A stretch of DNA of 64,000 bases from JABDGM01 sp963738665 (lineage in GTDB: Bacteria; Planctomycetota; Planctomycetia; Pirellulales; Lacipirellulaceae). Below are positions 37,978 through 47,781 of the stretch, in pieces (the first letter of the stretch is position 1; the number at the start of each line of letters is the position of its first letter). Where the stretch lies: the NCBI GenBank assembly GCA_963738665.1, contig CAVTXL010000003.1, positions 1,178,001 to 1,242,000 of the forward strand, written 5' to 3'. Made by a program: the position numbers and the translations under genes. A model generated the notes under the pieces. That model was not told where the DNA came from. It worked only from the letters and a program-made list of their open reading frames with translations, and searched no databases.

Positions 37978-39087
37978 CTACTTACCCACCACCACCTCAG
38001 CCGTCGGCTCGATCTGCCATAAGTACAAAAAGCAGGGCAGCCGGGAGCGATCGAGCCCCGGCACGTTGATCGGAATAATTCCCTTCTGCAGCGGCGTGTT
38101 CGGCGTGATCGAATAGGGCGACAAGGCCGGGTCGTCATGCCGGTGATAAAACACGACGTTTGCATAATCGACGTTCGCCAGCCGCCGCGCCGCCGCGACG
38201 GCATTGTCAAAGTAACCGATCTCGTCCACCAGTTGCAGCGCCTTGGCCGCCGTCGCCGTGAACACCCGCCCGTCGAACGTCGTTTCAACGCTGCCGTCCA
38301 CCTGCGGCCGCCGCTCGAGCACGACCCGGCGGAACCGCGCGTGAAACTCGTCGGCCATCGTTTGCAGCAGCTCGCGCTTCTCCGGGCTGAGCTCCTTGAT
38401 CGGCGATCCCAGGTCGATGTTCTGCCCGGCCTTGATCGGGACGCCCAAAATGTTGAACTGCCCCATCAGATCTTGCAGGTTGTACAAATTCAAAATGCAG
38501 CCGATGCCGCCGCAGATGCTCGTCGGGTGAGCGACGATGACGTCGGCCGCCGTCGCTAAATAGTACCCGCCGCCGGCCCCCACGTCCAACAAGCAGGCCA
38601 CGACCGGCACGCACTTTCGCCGCTTGAAGGCCGTCAAATCACGCCACATGATGTCCGTCGCCGTAACGCTGCCGCCCGGCGTGTTGATGCGTACTAGCAC
38701 TCCGCACACGTGCGGATCGCGTTCGATCGCATCCAGCCGCTCGCGAAACACTGAGACCGGATTCTCACCCCACGAGCCCAGGCCGGTCGCGTCGCTGTTG
38801 AGCATCAGACCGTCGACGTCGACCACTGCAATCGTCGCCGCGTGGGGATCGAACGGCTGATGCGGCAAAGTGCTCGCCGTCACGGGCTCCAGCCGCGGCG
38901 TCGGCGACAGCTCCGCCTTCATGTCGCCGACGGCGTTGACACTCGCGTCCACATTCGCCCGCGAAAAGGTGTCGACTTGCAGCGGCTGTGCGCAGCCCTC
39001 GCAGATTGCCGCGCACATCAGCAGCATCAGCCAGCCGACTACTGTCGGCCTGCGCGCGCTGCCAAATTGTGAACGTGGCCAATCCAT
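37978..39087 (-). CDS. S49/SppA-family protein lacking the catalytic dyad
   Basis: 369 residues. Lipoprotein-like or signal segment (TVVGWLMLLMCAAICEGCAQ), then an S49 crotonase-like fold: VCGVLVRINTPGGSVTATD, VPVVACLLDVGAGGGYYLAT, ICGGIGCILNLYNLQDLMGQ, GVPIKAGQNIDLGSPIKEL. In active SppA the nucleophile is the Ser of ASGGY; here the motif reads AGGGY. The position 52 residues later, Lys in Bacillus SppA (Ser147/Lys199), is Ile in AGQNIDLG. It is therefore probably a pseudoprotease acting as a binding or scaffold protein. Intact, so these are not frameshift artefacts. Confidence 0.82.
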   Translation of the reverse strand: MDWPRSQFGSARRPTVVGWLMLLMCAAICEGCAQPLQVDTFSRANVDASVNAVGDMKAELSPTPRLEPVTASTLPHQPFDPHAATIAVVDVDGLMLNSDATGLGSWGENPVSVFRERLDAIERDPHVCGVLVRINTPGGSVTATDIMWRDLTAFKRRKCVPVVACLLDVGAGGGYYLATAADVIVAHPTSICGGIGCILNLYNLQDLMGQFNILGVPIKAGQNIDLGSPIKELSPEKRELLQTMADEFHARFRRVVLERRPQVDGSVETTFDGRVFTATAAKALQLVDEIGYFDNAVAAARRLANVDYANVVFYHRHDDPALSPYSITPNTPLQKGIIPINVPGLDRSRLPCFLYLWQIEPTAEVVVGK

Positions 39088-39230
39088 GGACAGCTTGTGC
39101 GCCTTCCTGACGCTAGAGACTCAACAAAGCGAGTGCCCGTCCGACTGCTAGCATCCGGGCGGTTGCAGCCGCATTATTCCATTCCCCCGAAGGCTGTCGA
39201 GATCAATCTGGGCGGGCCGAAAACAGCCCA

Positions 39231-40226
39231 TCATTGCGGCGGGAAGATCGTCTTCCAGTCATTCTTCATGTCGACGACGACCCAGCCCCGCTGGCCCGCG
39301 TTGTCCAATGCCTTGTCCAGCCGGCCCACCGCCGAGTTGCGGTCGTAGGCGTATTCCCGCTCGGCATCGGTGTGATGAACGATGAGCCCCAGCCGGGCAC
39401 CCGGACTCATCGTCGTCCACTGGAGCATTTCGAAGTCGCCGTCGCTGTTGCCGAACGCCGCGATCGGCCGCCGGCCGATCATCTGCTGGATGCCGACCGG
39501 CTTGCCTGCCTTGTCGTCGATCAAATCGATCTCCGGCAACTTGAGCAGCGCCGGCTGGCCGTCCTGCATTTCGAACTTCAGCTTGCCGCGGCTGCCGACG
39601 ACCTGTTCGGGTGGAATCCCGTATACGCGCTCGGTCCACGGACGCATGAACTCGACACCCCCGCCCGAGACGATGTACGTCTTAAAACCGTTGGCCCGCA
39701 AGTACGCCAGCAGCTCGAGCATCGGCTGATAGACGAGCGACGTGTAAGGCCGATCGAATCGCGGATGCTTGGCCGTCGAGATCCACTGCCGCACGGTCTG
39801 CTCGAATTGGTCGACCGTCATGCCGGCGTGCGTTGTGGCCACCAGCTCTGCGATCGACTTCTCGCCGCCGGCCAGCGCCGTTTTCAAGTCGCCCGCCAGC
39901 ACCGATTTGAACGGTTCTGTCTCTTGCCACTCGAGATGCCGCTCCTCCTGCGCTCTGACCCGATCAAGCGCAAACGCCATCTGCACATACATCGGCTGTT
40001 CGCACCACAGCGTGCCGTCGTTGTCGAACGTGGCGATCCGCTCGGCGGGCCGCACGTAATCGGACCCGCCTTCTTTCGTCACGCGCTCGACGAACGACGT
40101 GATCGCCGTTTTCGCCGCGCCATTATTCCACGAGGGCAAAGCATCCGCGCCCTGTGCCACAAGGCTCTTCGCGGCGATCAGCAGGAACGTTGATGCAACC
40201 ACGGTTGGGCGAATGAGTCGATTCAT
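39231..40226 (-). CDS. secreted HAD-superfamily phosphatase (phosphoserine-phosphatase-like)
   Basis: 331 residues with a signal peptide (TVVASTFLLIAAKSLVAQGA). HAD motifs: I, IATFDNDGTLW (DxD nucleophile); II, YIVSGGGVEFMRPW; III, Lys in the KPVGIQQMIGRRP region; IV, AAFGNSDGDFEML. The C1-cap resembles phosphoserine phosphatases. Such periplasmic HADs commonly sit next to sulfatases in planctomycetes, as here (separated by a terminator). Substrate unknown. Intact. Confidence 0.85.
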   Translation of the reverse strand: MNRLIRPTVVASTFLLIAAKSLVAQGADALPSWNNGAAKTAITSFVERVTKEGGSDYVRPAERIATFDNDGTLWCEQPMYVQMAFALDRVRAQEERHLEWQETEPFKSVLAGDLKTALAGGEKSIAELVATTHAGMTVDQFEQTVRQWISTAKHPRFDRPYTSLVYQPMLELLAYLRANGFKTYIVSGGGVEFMRPWTERVYGIPPEQVVGSRGKLKFEMQDGQPALLKLPEIDLIDDKAGKPVGIQQMIGRRPIAAFGNSDGDFEMLQWTTMSPGARLGLIVHHTDAEREYAYDRNSAVGRLDKALDNAGQRGWVVVDMKNDWKTIFPPQ

Positions 40227-40255
40227 CTTGTCGAAACCGCATTTCTAAAAGAAAC

Positions 40256-40285
40256 CGGCGGGTGGACTGTCCGGTCCACCCGCCG
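40256..40285 (-). terminator. intrinsic terminator downstream of the sulfatase gene
   Basis: A perfect 12-bp stem CGGCGGGTGGAC / GTCCACCCGCCG with a 6-base loop, followed on the minus strand by GTTTCTTTTAG. It lies between the sulfatase stop (40309) and the HAD gene. Confidence 0.65.
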
Positions 40286-40308
40286 AGTTATCGGAACAAC
40301 GCAGTGAA

Positions 40309-41977
40309 TCATTGCCCCTCGTGGGACTTAATCATCTCGTCAATCTTCTTCTTCACCGCGTCCAGGTTAAACGACGCCGGATCCTGCATCGGCGGGAAGT
40401 CGATCGCCGTCTTCGCCAGCTCCGCCACGCGCTGTTGCACCAGCACGAACCGCCAGAATTCGCGAGCATAGAAGTCATTCATATAGCCGCCGCCCAGATT
40501 GTTCAGCGTTTCGCCGTTAATCGAGGGAGTGCGCTCCAGCGGGTCCTGCCGTATGTTCACCATCAGCGGCATGTCCGTTTCCACCTTCGGGCCCGGCCAA
40601 CCCAAGGGTTGCTGATAGAAAATGTACTTGAAATCGTCCAATCGCGCGGCCCCCAGCTTCGGGCCGCCAAAGTACCAAACCTCGTGCCGCTTCGACGCCC
40701 CTGCTCCCGTCAGCAGGTCCAGCTGGTTGTAGCCGTCCAGATGATTTTTGTATTCCCGGTCGCCCAGCTTGACCCCCTTCAAGAGCTGATCCGTGATATT
40801 GGGGTTGCCGGCCGCCGCCATCAGCGTCGGGAACCAATCGAGACCGGAGAAAATGCCGTTCTCGACCGTGCCCGGCTTGACCTTGCCCGGCCAGCGAATG
40901 AGGCACGGGACGCGGAAACCACCTTCAAACACCGTTCCCTTGGTGGCCCGGAACGGCGTCATGCCGCCGTCCGGCCAGGTGAATACCTCAGCGCCGTTGT
41001 CCGTCGTGAAGATCAAGATCGTATTGTCCGCCTCGCCAATGTCGTCCAGGTGTTTCATGATCGCGCCGACGCTGTCGTCCAGCTGTGCCATGCCGGCCTC
41101 TTCCAGGCCGTAATTGGTCTCGCTGTTCTGCATCGAGCCGTACTTCTTCGACAAAAACGTCCAGACGTGCATCCGCGTCGTGTTGTGCCAGACGAAGAAC
41201 GGCTTGTTCTCGCCCTTGGCCTTATCCATGAAATCGCACGTCGACTTGACCAGCACTTCGTCGAACGTCGTCATGTCATACTTGGCCTTCAGGAACGGTA
41301 AGTCGTGCATGTTCGGCACGTTCTTCATATCTGGAAACGGCGGCAGCGGCCCTTCGTCGACGATGCGCTGCTTGCCGACCTTGCCCCACCGCGGCATCTC
41401 CGTCGCATCGTCGGTATCGGTCGCATAACAATGCACCAGGCTCCGCGGACCGTACTTGTTGTAGTAGGCCTCGTCCGTCGGGAACGAATACCAATACGGA
41501 TCGCTCATCGCGTCCAGGTGGTACAAATAGCCGAAGAACTCGTCAAAACCGTGCACGGTCGGCAGGTACTTGTTCAAATCGCCCAGGTGATTCTTCCCAA
41601 ATTGCCCCGTGGCATACCCCTGGGCCTTGAGCGCCGTGGCCAACGTGCAAGCCTGGGCCGGAATGCCGACGTCGGCACCGGCCTGGCCCACCGTCGTCAG
41701 CCCCGTGCGGAGCGGAATCTCGCCGGTGATAAAGTTGGCCCGGCCGGCTGTGCAGCTCGCCTCGGCATAATAGTCGGTGAACCGCATCCCCTCGCGGGCC
41801 AGCCGATCCAGGTTCGGCGTCTTGCCCGACATGATCCCTTGGTGGTAAGCGCCAATGTTTAACCAGCCCACGTCGTCACCCATGATGACGACGATGTTGG
41901 GTTTGCGCCGCCGGCTGCTGCGCGACCGCCGGGACCACGATCCCCGCGACCAGCGCGACAGCGCCGCCCGCTGCCAT
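40309..41977 (-). CDS. secreted arylsulfatase (frameshifted in the signal-peptide region)
   Basis: Hydrolyses sulfate esters, probably of polysaccharides, in the periplasm. Mature part: metal site KPNIVVIMGDDVGW, modification site EASCTAGRANFITG (C-x-A-x-R, Cys converted to formylglycine), GQFGKNHLGDLNKYLPTVHG, metal site FTTDNGAEVFTWPDG. It resembles the GDDVG group of planctomycete sulfatases. The main frame gives an Arg-rich N-terminus, but the +1 frame from ATG 41977 encodes a good signal peptide (MAAGGAVALVAGIVVPAVAQ), so a shift near 41895 is likely. Corrected length about 555 residues. Confidence 0.87.
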
Positions 41978-42114
41978 CGAAAATGAACCATATGCGTTAT
42001 CCCTTCTCCGAAATGAATCTTTGGAATCCATTCAATCAACAGCCAGCAGTCGTGCGGGCTGCAAAAACGCGCCACTCGCTTCGATAGAGGCATCTCGTCA
42101 CTGTGTTTGTCGTA

Positions 42115-42206
42115 GGACGCTCTCTCTCCGGGAGAAGACTGGGCGAAGGCGTCTCGCCGATGGGCGATTCACCCCTCAATCCCTCTCCCGAAGGAGTAAG
42201 CATTTG
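42115..42206. repeat. palindromic intergenic repeat upstream of the sulfatase gene
   Basis: CTCTCTCTCCGGGAGAAGAC, then GGCGAAGGCGTCTCGCC and CCCTCTCCCGAAGGAG; member of the CCCTCTCCC family. No gene. Confidence 0.5.
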
Positions 42207-42215
42207 AGACGAAGA

Positions 42216-43944
42216 CTAATTACCACCACCCCCTGTTGCACCGCCGGTTGGTCCGCCATCCTGCGGCTGCTTCATGCGAATCAGGGTGTACGTGTCTGCC
42301 TTCGTCGGGCTGAGGTGCACCAGGGCCGTCGATTGGTCCTTCGTCAGGTTGTACACGCCCGTTTCCACGGTCACCGCTTTGTTGTCGCCCACGGTCCACA
42401 CCGCCCGCTGGCTCTGTTTGTCGACCGAGCCGTGCACCGGCTGCGTGTCGTTGACCGTCGTGTTGGTGTAGTTCCCGCGGATCGTCCCCGTCTTGTCGAC
42501 CGCCAATTGGAAAATCATGTCGGCCGTCTTCTGATCTGTTCGCATCATACCGAACACGCCCAGCGGCAGCCACTGCGAGCTGTCGTCGTTCGCACTTGCG
42601 CTCGGAGCCGCATTCGCCAGTTCCATCGCCGATTGGTAGTACTGGTCCGCCGAGCAAACCGGCTGCCCATCCAGGCACACGTTGCCGTTTTGATAAACGA
42701 CCGTGTTCCCGTAGTCGTAGTTGTAATAAGGCGTTTGCCCCCATCCAAACCAGGTGCCCAGCGATGACCAGCTCGCCGGCGTCCACACCGCCGCGCCCCA
42801 GCGAGCGGCCGTATAACCGGCCGGACGCCACGGCCACGTGTGCCCCGCGGCCCAGCCCGAGGTGAACACCGGACGATTTTCAAGTCCTTGTTGGGCCCAC
42901 AGGCCCTGCGCCCGTTGGTAGGTCGCGGACGGGTAATTGCGATTGGCTACGGCAGCACCCGCCGCGGCGCCCGCGCCCCCGAAAACGCCGGCCCATTCCG
43001 ATTGGCGACCGCGGCGCCGGAGGCGGCCCCTTGGGCGCCTGAAAACGCCGGATCATTCCGGTTCGCCACGGCCGCGCCGGCCGCCGCCCCTTGCGCCAGA
43101 GTACGCCGGATCATTCCGGTTCGCCGCCGCTGCGCCCGCCGCTGCACCCTGCCCACCGGAATACGCGGGTTGATTGCGATTCGCAGCCGCCGCACCCGCC
43201 GCTGCCCCCTGTGCGCCCGAGGCAGCCGGGTTATTCCGGTTCGCCGCCGCCGCACCCGCCGCCGCGCCTTGCGTGCCAGAGGCGCCCGGGTTGTTCCGGT
43301 TGGCAGCCGCCGCGCCTTGCGTGGCTGAGTCGTGCGGCGTAAATCGGCTCGCCGCGGCCGACGAGTCGCCGTTGGCCGCAAACTTCCCCCGGTTGGCCGA
43401 CTCGCCACCGCTCGGCATGCCGCCGTCCGTCGGCAAGCCCAAGAAGCTGTTCAGTTGATTGCTGGACACCGGTGAATTCCCTTCGCTAGAGCGTCCCCCC
43501 TGCTCTCCCCCGCGACGACATATTGCCAGTTCCCCTCTCGCCGCCTCCTCCCGCGCCACGCTCTCCGCCGAATCCGCCACCGCCACCACGCTCGCCGCCG
43601 GATCCGCCCCCACCACCGCGGTCCCCTCCGAATCCGCCCCCACCACCGCGCTCGCCGCCGGATCCGCCTCCACCACCGGGGTCCCCTCCGAATCCACCAC
43701 CGCCCCCACCCCGCTCTCCGCCGGATCCGCCCCCGCCACCGCGGTCCCCGCCAAATCCGCCGCCACCACCGCGCTCGCCGCCGGATCCGCCTCCACCCCG
43801 TTGTCCTCCAAAACCGCCGCCACCGCCGCCGCGCGCACTACCGCCACCTCCGTGTGCGCCGCCAAATCCGCGGCCCCAAGCCGAGCCTTGAGCCAATAGC
43901 CCACTCAACAGAGCAATCATCGCCATTCGCATCAAACCGTACAT
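42216..43944 (-). CDS. glycine-rich secreted repeat protein, 'mu-protocadherin' type (frameshifted)
   Basis: Signal peptide (MYGLMRMAMIALLSGLLAQG), then a Gly-rich tract of alternating GGGGGFGGDRGG and GGGGGSGGERGG units (43560-43830). A 20-residue tandem repeat follows (units of GAAAANRNNPAASGAQGAAA, about 43040-43310), then a C-terminal domain: YYNYDYGNTVVYQNGNVCLD, WLPLGVFGMMRTDQKTADMI, RAVWTVGDNKAVTVETGVY. Matches the planctomycete family annotated as mu-protocadherin/cell-surface protein; function unknown, perhaps envelope structure. Four frames are joined near 43490, 43060 and 42930. The repeats make exact length unsafe. Corrected length about 575 residues. Confidence 0.75.
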
Positions 43945-44028
43945 TGCATTCTTCCTTTGAAATAATTTGATCGGCGCGGCGTAAAACTGCGTCGGCAGCG
44001 CCTTAGTCGTTTAAGTATCTGCGCTGTT

Positions 44029-44976
44029 TCACTTCGTCTCCGCCACACGCTCCAAGACGATCTCCGGCGTGTCCGGCAATTGGGCCTGCCCCGCCTTGCG
44101 ATTGGTCGACCGCCAGCCCAGCAATCTGTCGGCGTCCGGCACGCGCACGAGCAAGTCGACCGACGACGTCGGCGTCCCGTCCGATAGCATGCCGGTGCTG
44201 TCGATGCGGAAGCCCTCCGGCACAGCCGTCCAAGTGCCGATCCCATGCCCGCCCGACGAATCGAACGACCACGACCGCAACTGCTGCGACTCCGGATCCC
44301 AGCCAATGATCTGCGTTCCCGACGAGATCACCTTGTCGCCGCTCCGATTGACGTAATCGCGCTGCAAATACGCTTGATTGGCAATCCAACGCACGTCGGA
44401 TTCACCCGTCGCAAGCTCCGTCTTGGCCTGCCACTTGCCGACCAGCCAGCCCAGCGCGCTGAGTTGAACCGAGTTGCCGACCGCGCCCGCCGGCATTTCG
44501 CGGACGCTCGTCATCCGCCACTTGCCGTCTCCTAGAATGTGCACCGCGCGATACCGACTCGACGAGGTCGCCTGGCCGTCGGCCGTCACCAAGTTCGTGC
44601 TGCCGTCTTCAATGGCCACGTTCGGCGTGGGCAATTCGATCGACGAGATCACGACTTTGATCTTGAGGTTCGGCTGCGATTTGAACAGCGCCGCGTATTG
44701 CCCCTCGATCGCGTCGCGCCCGACGAACTCCGCGCCGCTTTCATCGACAATCCGTCCATCCGCCGTCCACAGCGCGGCCACAGCCTTGGCATCGCCGCTG
44801 TTGAAGGCCTTGGTGAATTCCTCCGCTGTCGCCCGCACCGCCGCCTCGCCCGGCAGATCGACCGCGGCGGCGACGATTGCACCATGCATCCCGACCATGA
44901 CCAGCACGCACGTCGCAAACCGCTTCGTCTTCAACAACACCAGTGGTTGGCGGATCGTTCGGTCAATTTTCCTCAT
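44029..44976 (-). CDS. secreted SgcJ/EcaC-like (SnoaL/DUF4440) protein
   Basis: 315 residues. Signal-like N-terminus (RFATCVLVMVGMHGAIVAAA), a SnoaL-like domain (AVRATAEEFTKAFNSGDAKA, ALWTADGRIVDESGAEFVGR), and a second beta-rich domain (LSALGWLVGKWQAKTELATG). The first domain is the NTF2-like 'SgcJ/EcaC' type; no enzymatic activity can be assigned. GGAGAG precedes ATG 44976. It is upstream of the glycine-rich gene on the same strand. Intact. Confidence 0.8.
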   Translation of the reverse strand: MRKIDRTIRQPLVLLKTKRFATCVLVMVGMHGAIVAAAVDLPGEAAVRATAEEFTKAFNSGDAKAVAALWTADGRIVDESGAEFVGRDAIEGQYAALFKSQPNLKIKVVISSIELPTPNVAIEDGSTNLVTADGQATSSSRYRAVHILGDGKWRMTSVREMPAGAVGNSVQLSALGWLVGKWQAKTELATGESDVRWIANQAYLQRDYVNRSGDKVISSGTQIIGWDPESQQLRSWSFDSSGGHGIGTWTAVPEGFRIDSTGMLSDGTPTSSVDLLVRVPDADRLLGWRSTNRKAGQAQLPDTPEIVLERVAETK

Positions 44977-45438
44977 ACGTCGTCTCTCCAAAAACAGTTG
45001 CTGGATTGTAACAATCCGATATTAGAGCTGAATGATACTAAGCCAACGTTAAGACCAGGCTGTGCACGCTTGTCTGGCGTTGCTGCGAACGAAGTAGCGA
45101 TGACGGTTCCCAGTCCAATTCTGCGGCCGGCTCGATGTGCCGCACATTCAAACAGTATGCAAATGGATCAAGCGATTCGCTGGCTGCCCGCTGATTCTAG
45201 CCCCGCGTCTCGCGCAAGCTCAAGGAATTCCGAAATTCATTGGCATTTTTTCTCCCGCCAGGCTCGTGTCAGCCCACCGCCGGTCACCCGCCAGTCAGCT
45301 CCCGGAAGGTGCGGGTTGTGATACAAATGGGGAGCCGTCCCATCCGCAGGGCAGGGTTTTCCCGATCAGCCGCTGGCAAAACGGTGCGGAACCATACTGC
45401 GTCAATTCAACGCATAAGTCGCTGCGGGGTCGCAATCC
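44977..45438. other. 460-bp gene-free region
   Basis: Divergent gap between the SgcJ-like and RsmC-like genes. AT-richer sequence near 44995-45045 could hold a promoter. No repeat family member, RNA gene or conserved frame was recognised. Confidence 0.35.
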
Positions 45439-46506
45439 ATGCGAATTCACGATTTTGATACGGCCCAGCCCCCTCCTTATCCGCCGGAAGCACTGCTGAT
45501 CACAGCCCTCCCGGAAATGGCCGGCCGGCGGGCCATTTGCATGTCGCCCGGGCTCGCTCAATTCGCCGCCGCCCTGGCCCAAGCGCTGCCGCACGCAGTT
45601 GTGAGTTGCACCTACCTCGATCTCTATCGGGCCAGTTTGGCACTGGGGTATTGGCACAACAGGCCGGAAAACCTTCACGTCGAGTGCGCGGCCGACCTGC
45701 CAGAGAAAGAGGCTGACATGATCGCCCTGCCCTTGTCGGCCGGCGGCGAGGCCGAGTTGTCCCGCGAGCTGCTCCAATCGGGCCACCAGCGCCTGCGCAT
45801 CGGCGGCAAACTCTACGCGGCAACCGACAACCCCCGCGACACGTGGCTCGCCGCCGAGCTCCGCAAGCTCTTCGACAAGGTCGAGCGCCGCCCGGCAGTA
45901 TCCGGCGCGCTCTACATCGCCAAAAAAACAGCCCCGCTTAGAAAGGTGAAAGACTTCACCTGCCAGTTCGCCTTTCGCGACCGCGGCCGATTGATCCGGG
46001 CCGTCAGCCGCCCCGGCGTCTTTTCACACCGCCACGTCGATCCCGGGGTACGCCGTTTGATGGCAGCCATGCAGATTGAACCCGGCGAAAAAGTTCTCGA
46101 CATCGGCTGCGGCGCCGGCGTCATTGCCTTGGCCGCGGCCTGTGCAGCCGAGGGCGTCGCCGTCCACGCCGTCGACTCCAGCGCCCGCGCAATCGAGTGC
46201 ACCGCCCGCGGCGCCCAGCTGAATCAACTCACCAACGTCACGACCGAACTGAACGCTTCCGGCGATTACCGAAACGCCGGCAGCTATGACCTGGCCCTGG
46301 CCAACCCGCCCTACTACTCCGGCTTCCGCATCGCCCGTCACTTCCTGACCGCCGGCCATTTCGCACTTCGCCCTGGTGGCAAACTACTAGTCGTCACAAA
46401 AAGCCCGGCGTGGTACGAAGAGCACCTAACGCAGACGTTTGATCAGGTCTCGGCCAGCGAAAACAAGGGCTATTTCGTCTTGGCGGCAACGCGGCCTGGG
46501 CGATGA
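45439..46506 (+). CDS. RsmC/RlmG-like class I SAM methyltransferase
   Basis: 355 residues. Two tandem methyltransferase-like domains as in RsmC: a degenerate N-terminal one (YPPEALLITALPEMAGRRAI) and an active C-terminal one with motif I KVLDIGCGAGVIALAAACAA and the base-binding LALANPPYYSGFRIARHFLT (NPPYY type). RsmC methylates N2 of G1207 in 16S rRNA; RlmG acts on 23S rRNA, so the exact target is inferred. The FSHRHVDPGVRRLMAAMQI linker is typical. Intact. Confidence 0.85.
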   Translation: MRIHDFDTAQPPPYPPEALLITALPEMAGRRAICMSPGLAQFAAALAQALPHAVVSCTYLDLYRASLALGYWHNRPENLHVECAADLPEKEADMIALPLSAGGEAELSRELLQSGHQRLRIGGKLYAATDNPRDTWLAAELRKLFDKVERRPAVSGALYIAKKTAPLRKVKDFTCQFAFRDRGRLIRAVSRPGVFSHRHVDPGVRRLMAAMQIEPGEKVLDIGCGAGVIALAAACAAEGVAVHAVDSSARAIECTARGAQLNQLTNVTTELNASGDYRNAGSYDLALANPPYYSGFRIARHFLTAGHFALRPGGKLLVVTKSPAWYEEHLTQTFDQVSASENKGYFVLAATRPGR

Positions 46507-46602
46507 CGCGGCTCTACTCGAGGAACGCCGTTGGGGGCAGTCGCGTTCCACGACTTTGCGCCGCCCGATAGCGTTATCCGGCCTCCCCGCCGCAACTGTC
46601 GC

Positions 46603-47650
46603 TCAATACTCGCTGTCCGACGGCTGCGAGAGCTTGGAGTCCGGCACTGCCGGGTTTCCCCAAACCAGATAGGAACGCCGCGAATTGGACGTCATCAACT
46701 GGGCATAAACCTTGGGGTCGATAGTTTCGGAAATAAAGTCTACGTGGCTGTCACAGAACGAAAAATTGACGCCCCCCGCATGCCGGCTGGAGGGGTAGCC
46801 GTATTTTTCTTGGCTCAAATCCGCCCATTCCTCCATCGTGGCAGCCTTGGGATCGAATCTACCTTTGTTGATTTGTCCAATAGGTGATCCCGTCCCAGTC
46901 TGCACATTGCTCCAAACGAAGCCGAATAAGTGCTTGGTGTCTGTGATGTTTGAATTGTCCGGCGACTCATACGTCCACAGCAGGGTGTGCAAGCTCTCGG
47001 AAAACAGCAGCGTCTTGCTCGTGCCGTCCTGGATATTGGCCATCCGCATAGAAATCCGCTGTTGAGCCTCGCGTCCGTCCGTCGGCCCGACGATGGTATT
47101 CTTGTAATTGTCGAAAAAGATTCCGTTGGCCGCGAACTCCGTGTTCTGTTGAGTGGCGGAGCGCGTAGCGTCGGTGAAGGCCCAGCCAGCGTTTCCCACA
47201 TACGAAAGCGATGGGGCCCCGAACGTGTCCGGTGGATTGCTGGGGCACGTCAACCCCTCGATGAACGGCGACTTCGGGATCGCCCGGGAAGACGCCGGAC
47301 CATTGGTCCCATAACGACGTCTGCTCCATATAGGGAAACAAAAGCACGACCCAACTCGCGCGCCGCGCCTCCGGATACTGGTTAGGTAACGGCGGGCTGC
47401 CGGTTGGATTGGTAAGTTTTGCGCGAGCCGTGTTGGGCAGCTCGTTCACGTAGCCGGGTAGCGGCCGGCCGGCGGAATCCATGGTCACAATGGCCGTCGT
47501 GATCTGCTTGAGGTTGTTCTTGCACGTGTTGTTGCGAGCGGCTTCGCGGGCGTTGTTTACCGCCGGCAACAGCAGCCCAATCAACGTGCCGATGATCGCG
47601 ATCACCACCAGCAGTTCGACCAGCGTAAAGCCTCGTTTCGTGTTCCTCAT
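46603..47650 (-). CDS. DUF1559 prepilin-like protein (frameshifted)
   Basis: A planctomycete hallmark family. Type IV prepilin leader MRNTKRGFTLVELLVVIAII, cut after the Gly before FTLVE, then the DUF1559 domain: LLPAVNNAREAARNNTCKNN, NLKQITTAIVTMDS; C-terminal RHAGGVNFSFCDSHVDFISE, the conserved 'FCDGHV'-like end motif. Two frames join near 47265; corrected length about 350 residues. GGGGA lies upstream of ATG 47650. Localised to the inner membrane via the leader helix; function unknown. Confidence 0.87.
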
Positions 47651-47781
47651 CTCAAGTCCCCTTCCTGTATTGCAATAACCGAAGATAAGTGCTCCGCCGA
47701 CAAGCGCAGAACCGCCCCAATCTATATTCTTCCAGAATTCGCCCGATTTGTCCATCAGGCCGCGAATTTGCTATCGTGGAG

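Noticed and set aside
43040..43310. Regular direct repeats that look CRISPR-like
   Set aside because: The unit is 60 bp without unique spacers and is in frame as a 20-residue protein repeat; no cas genes nearby.
43523..43891. Long plus-strand open frame encoding alternating Pro-rich repeats
   Set aside because: It is the antisense of the glycine-rich repeat gene; codons for Gly read backwards give Pro. No ribosome-binding site or independent conservation.
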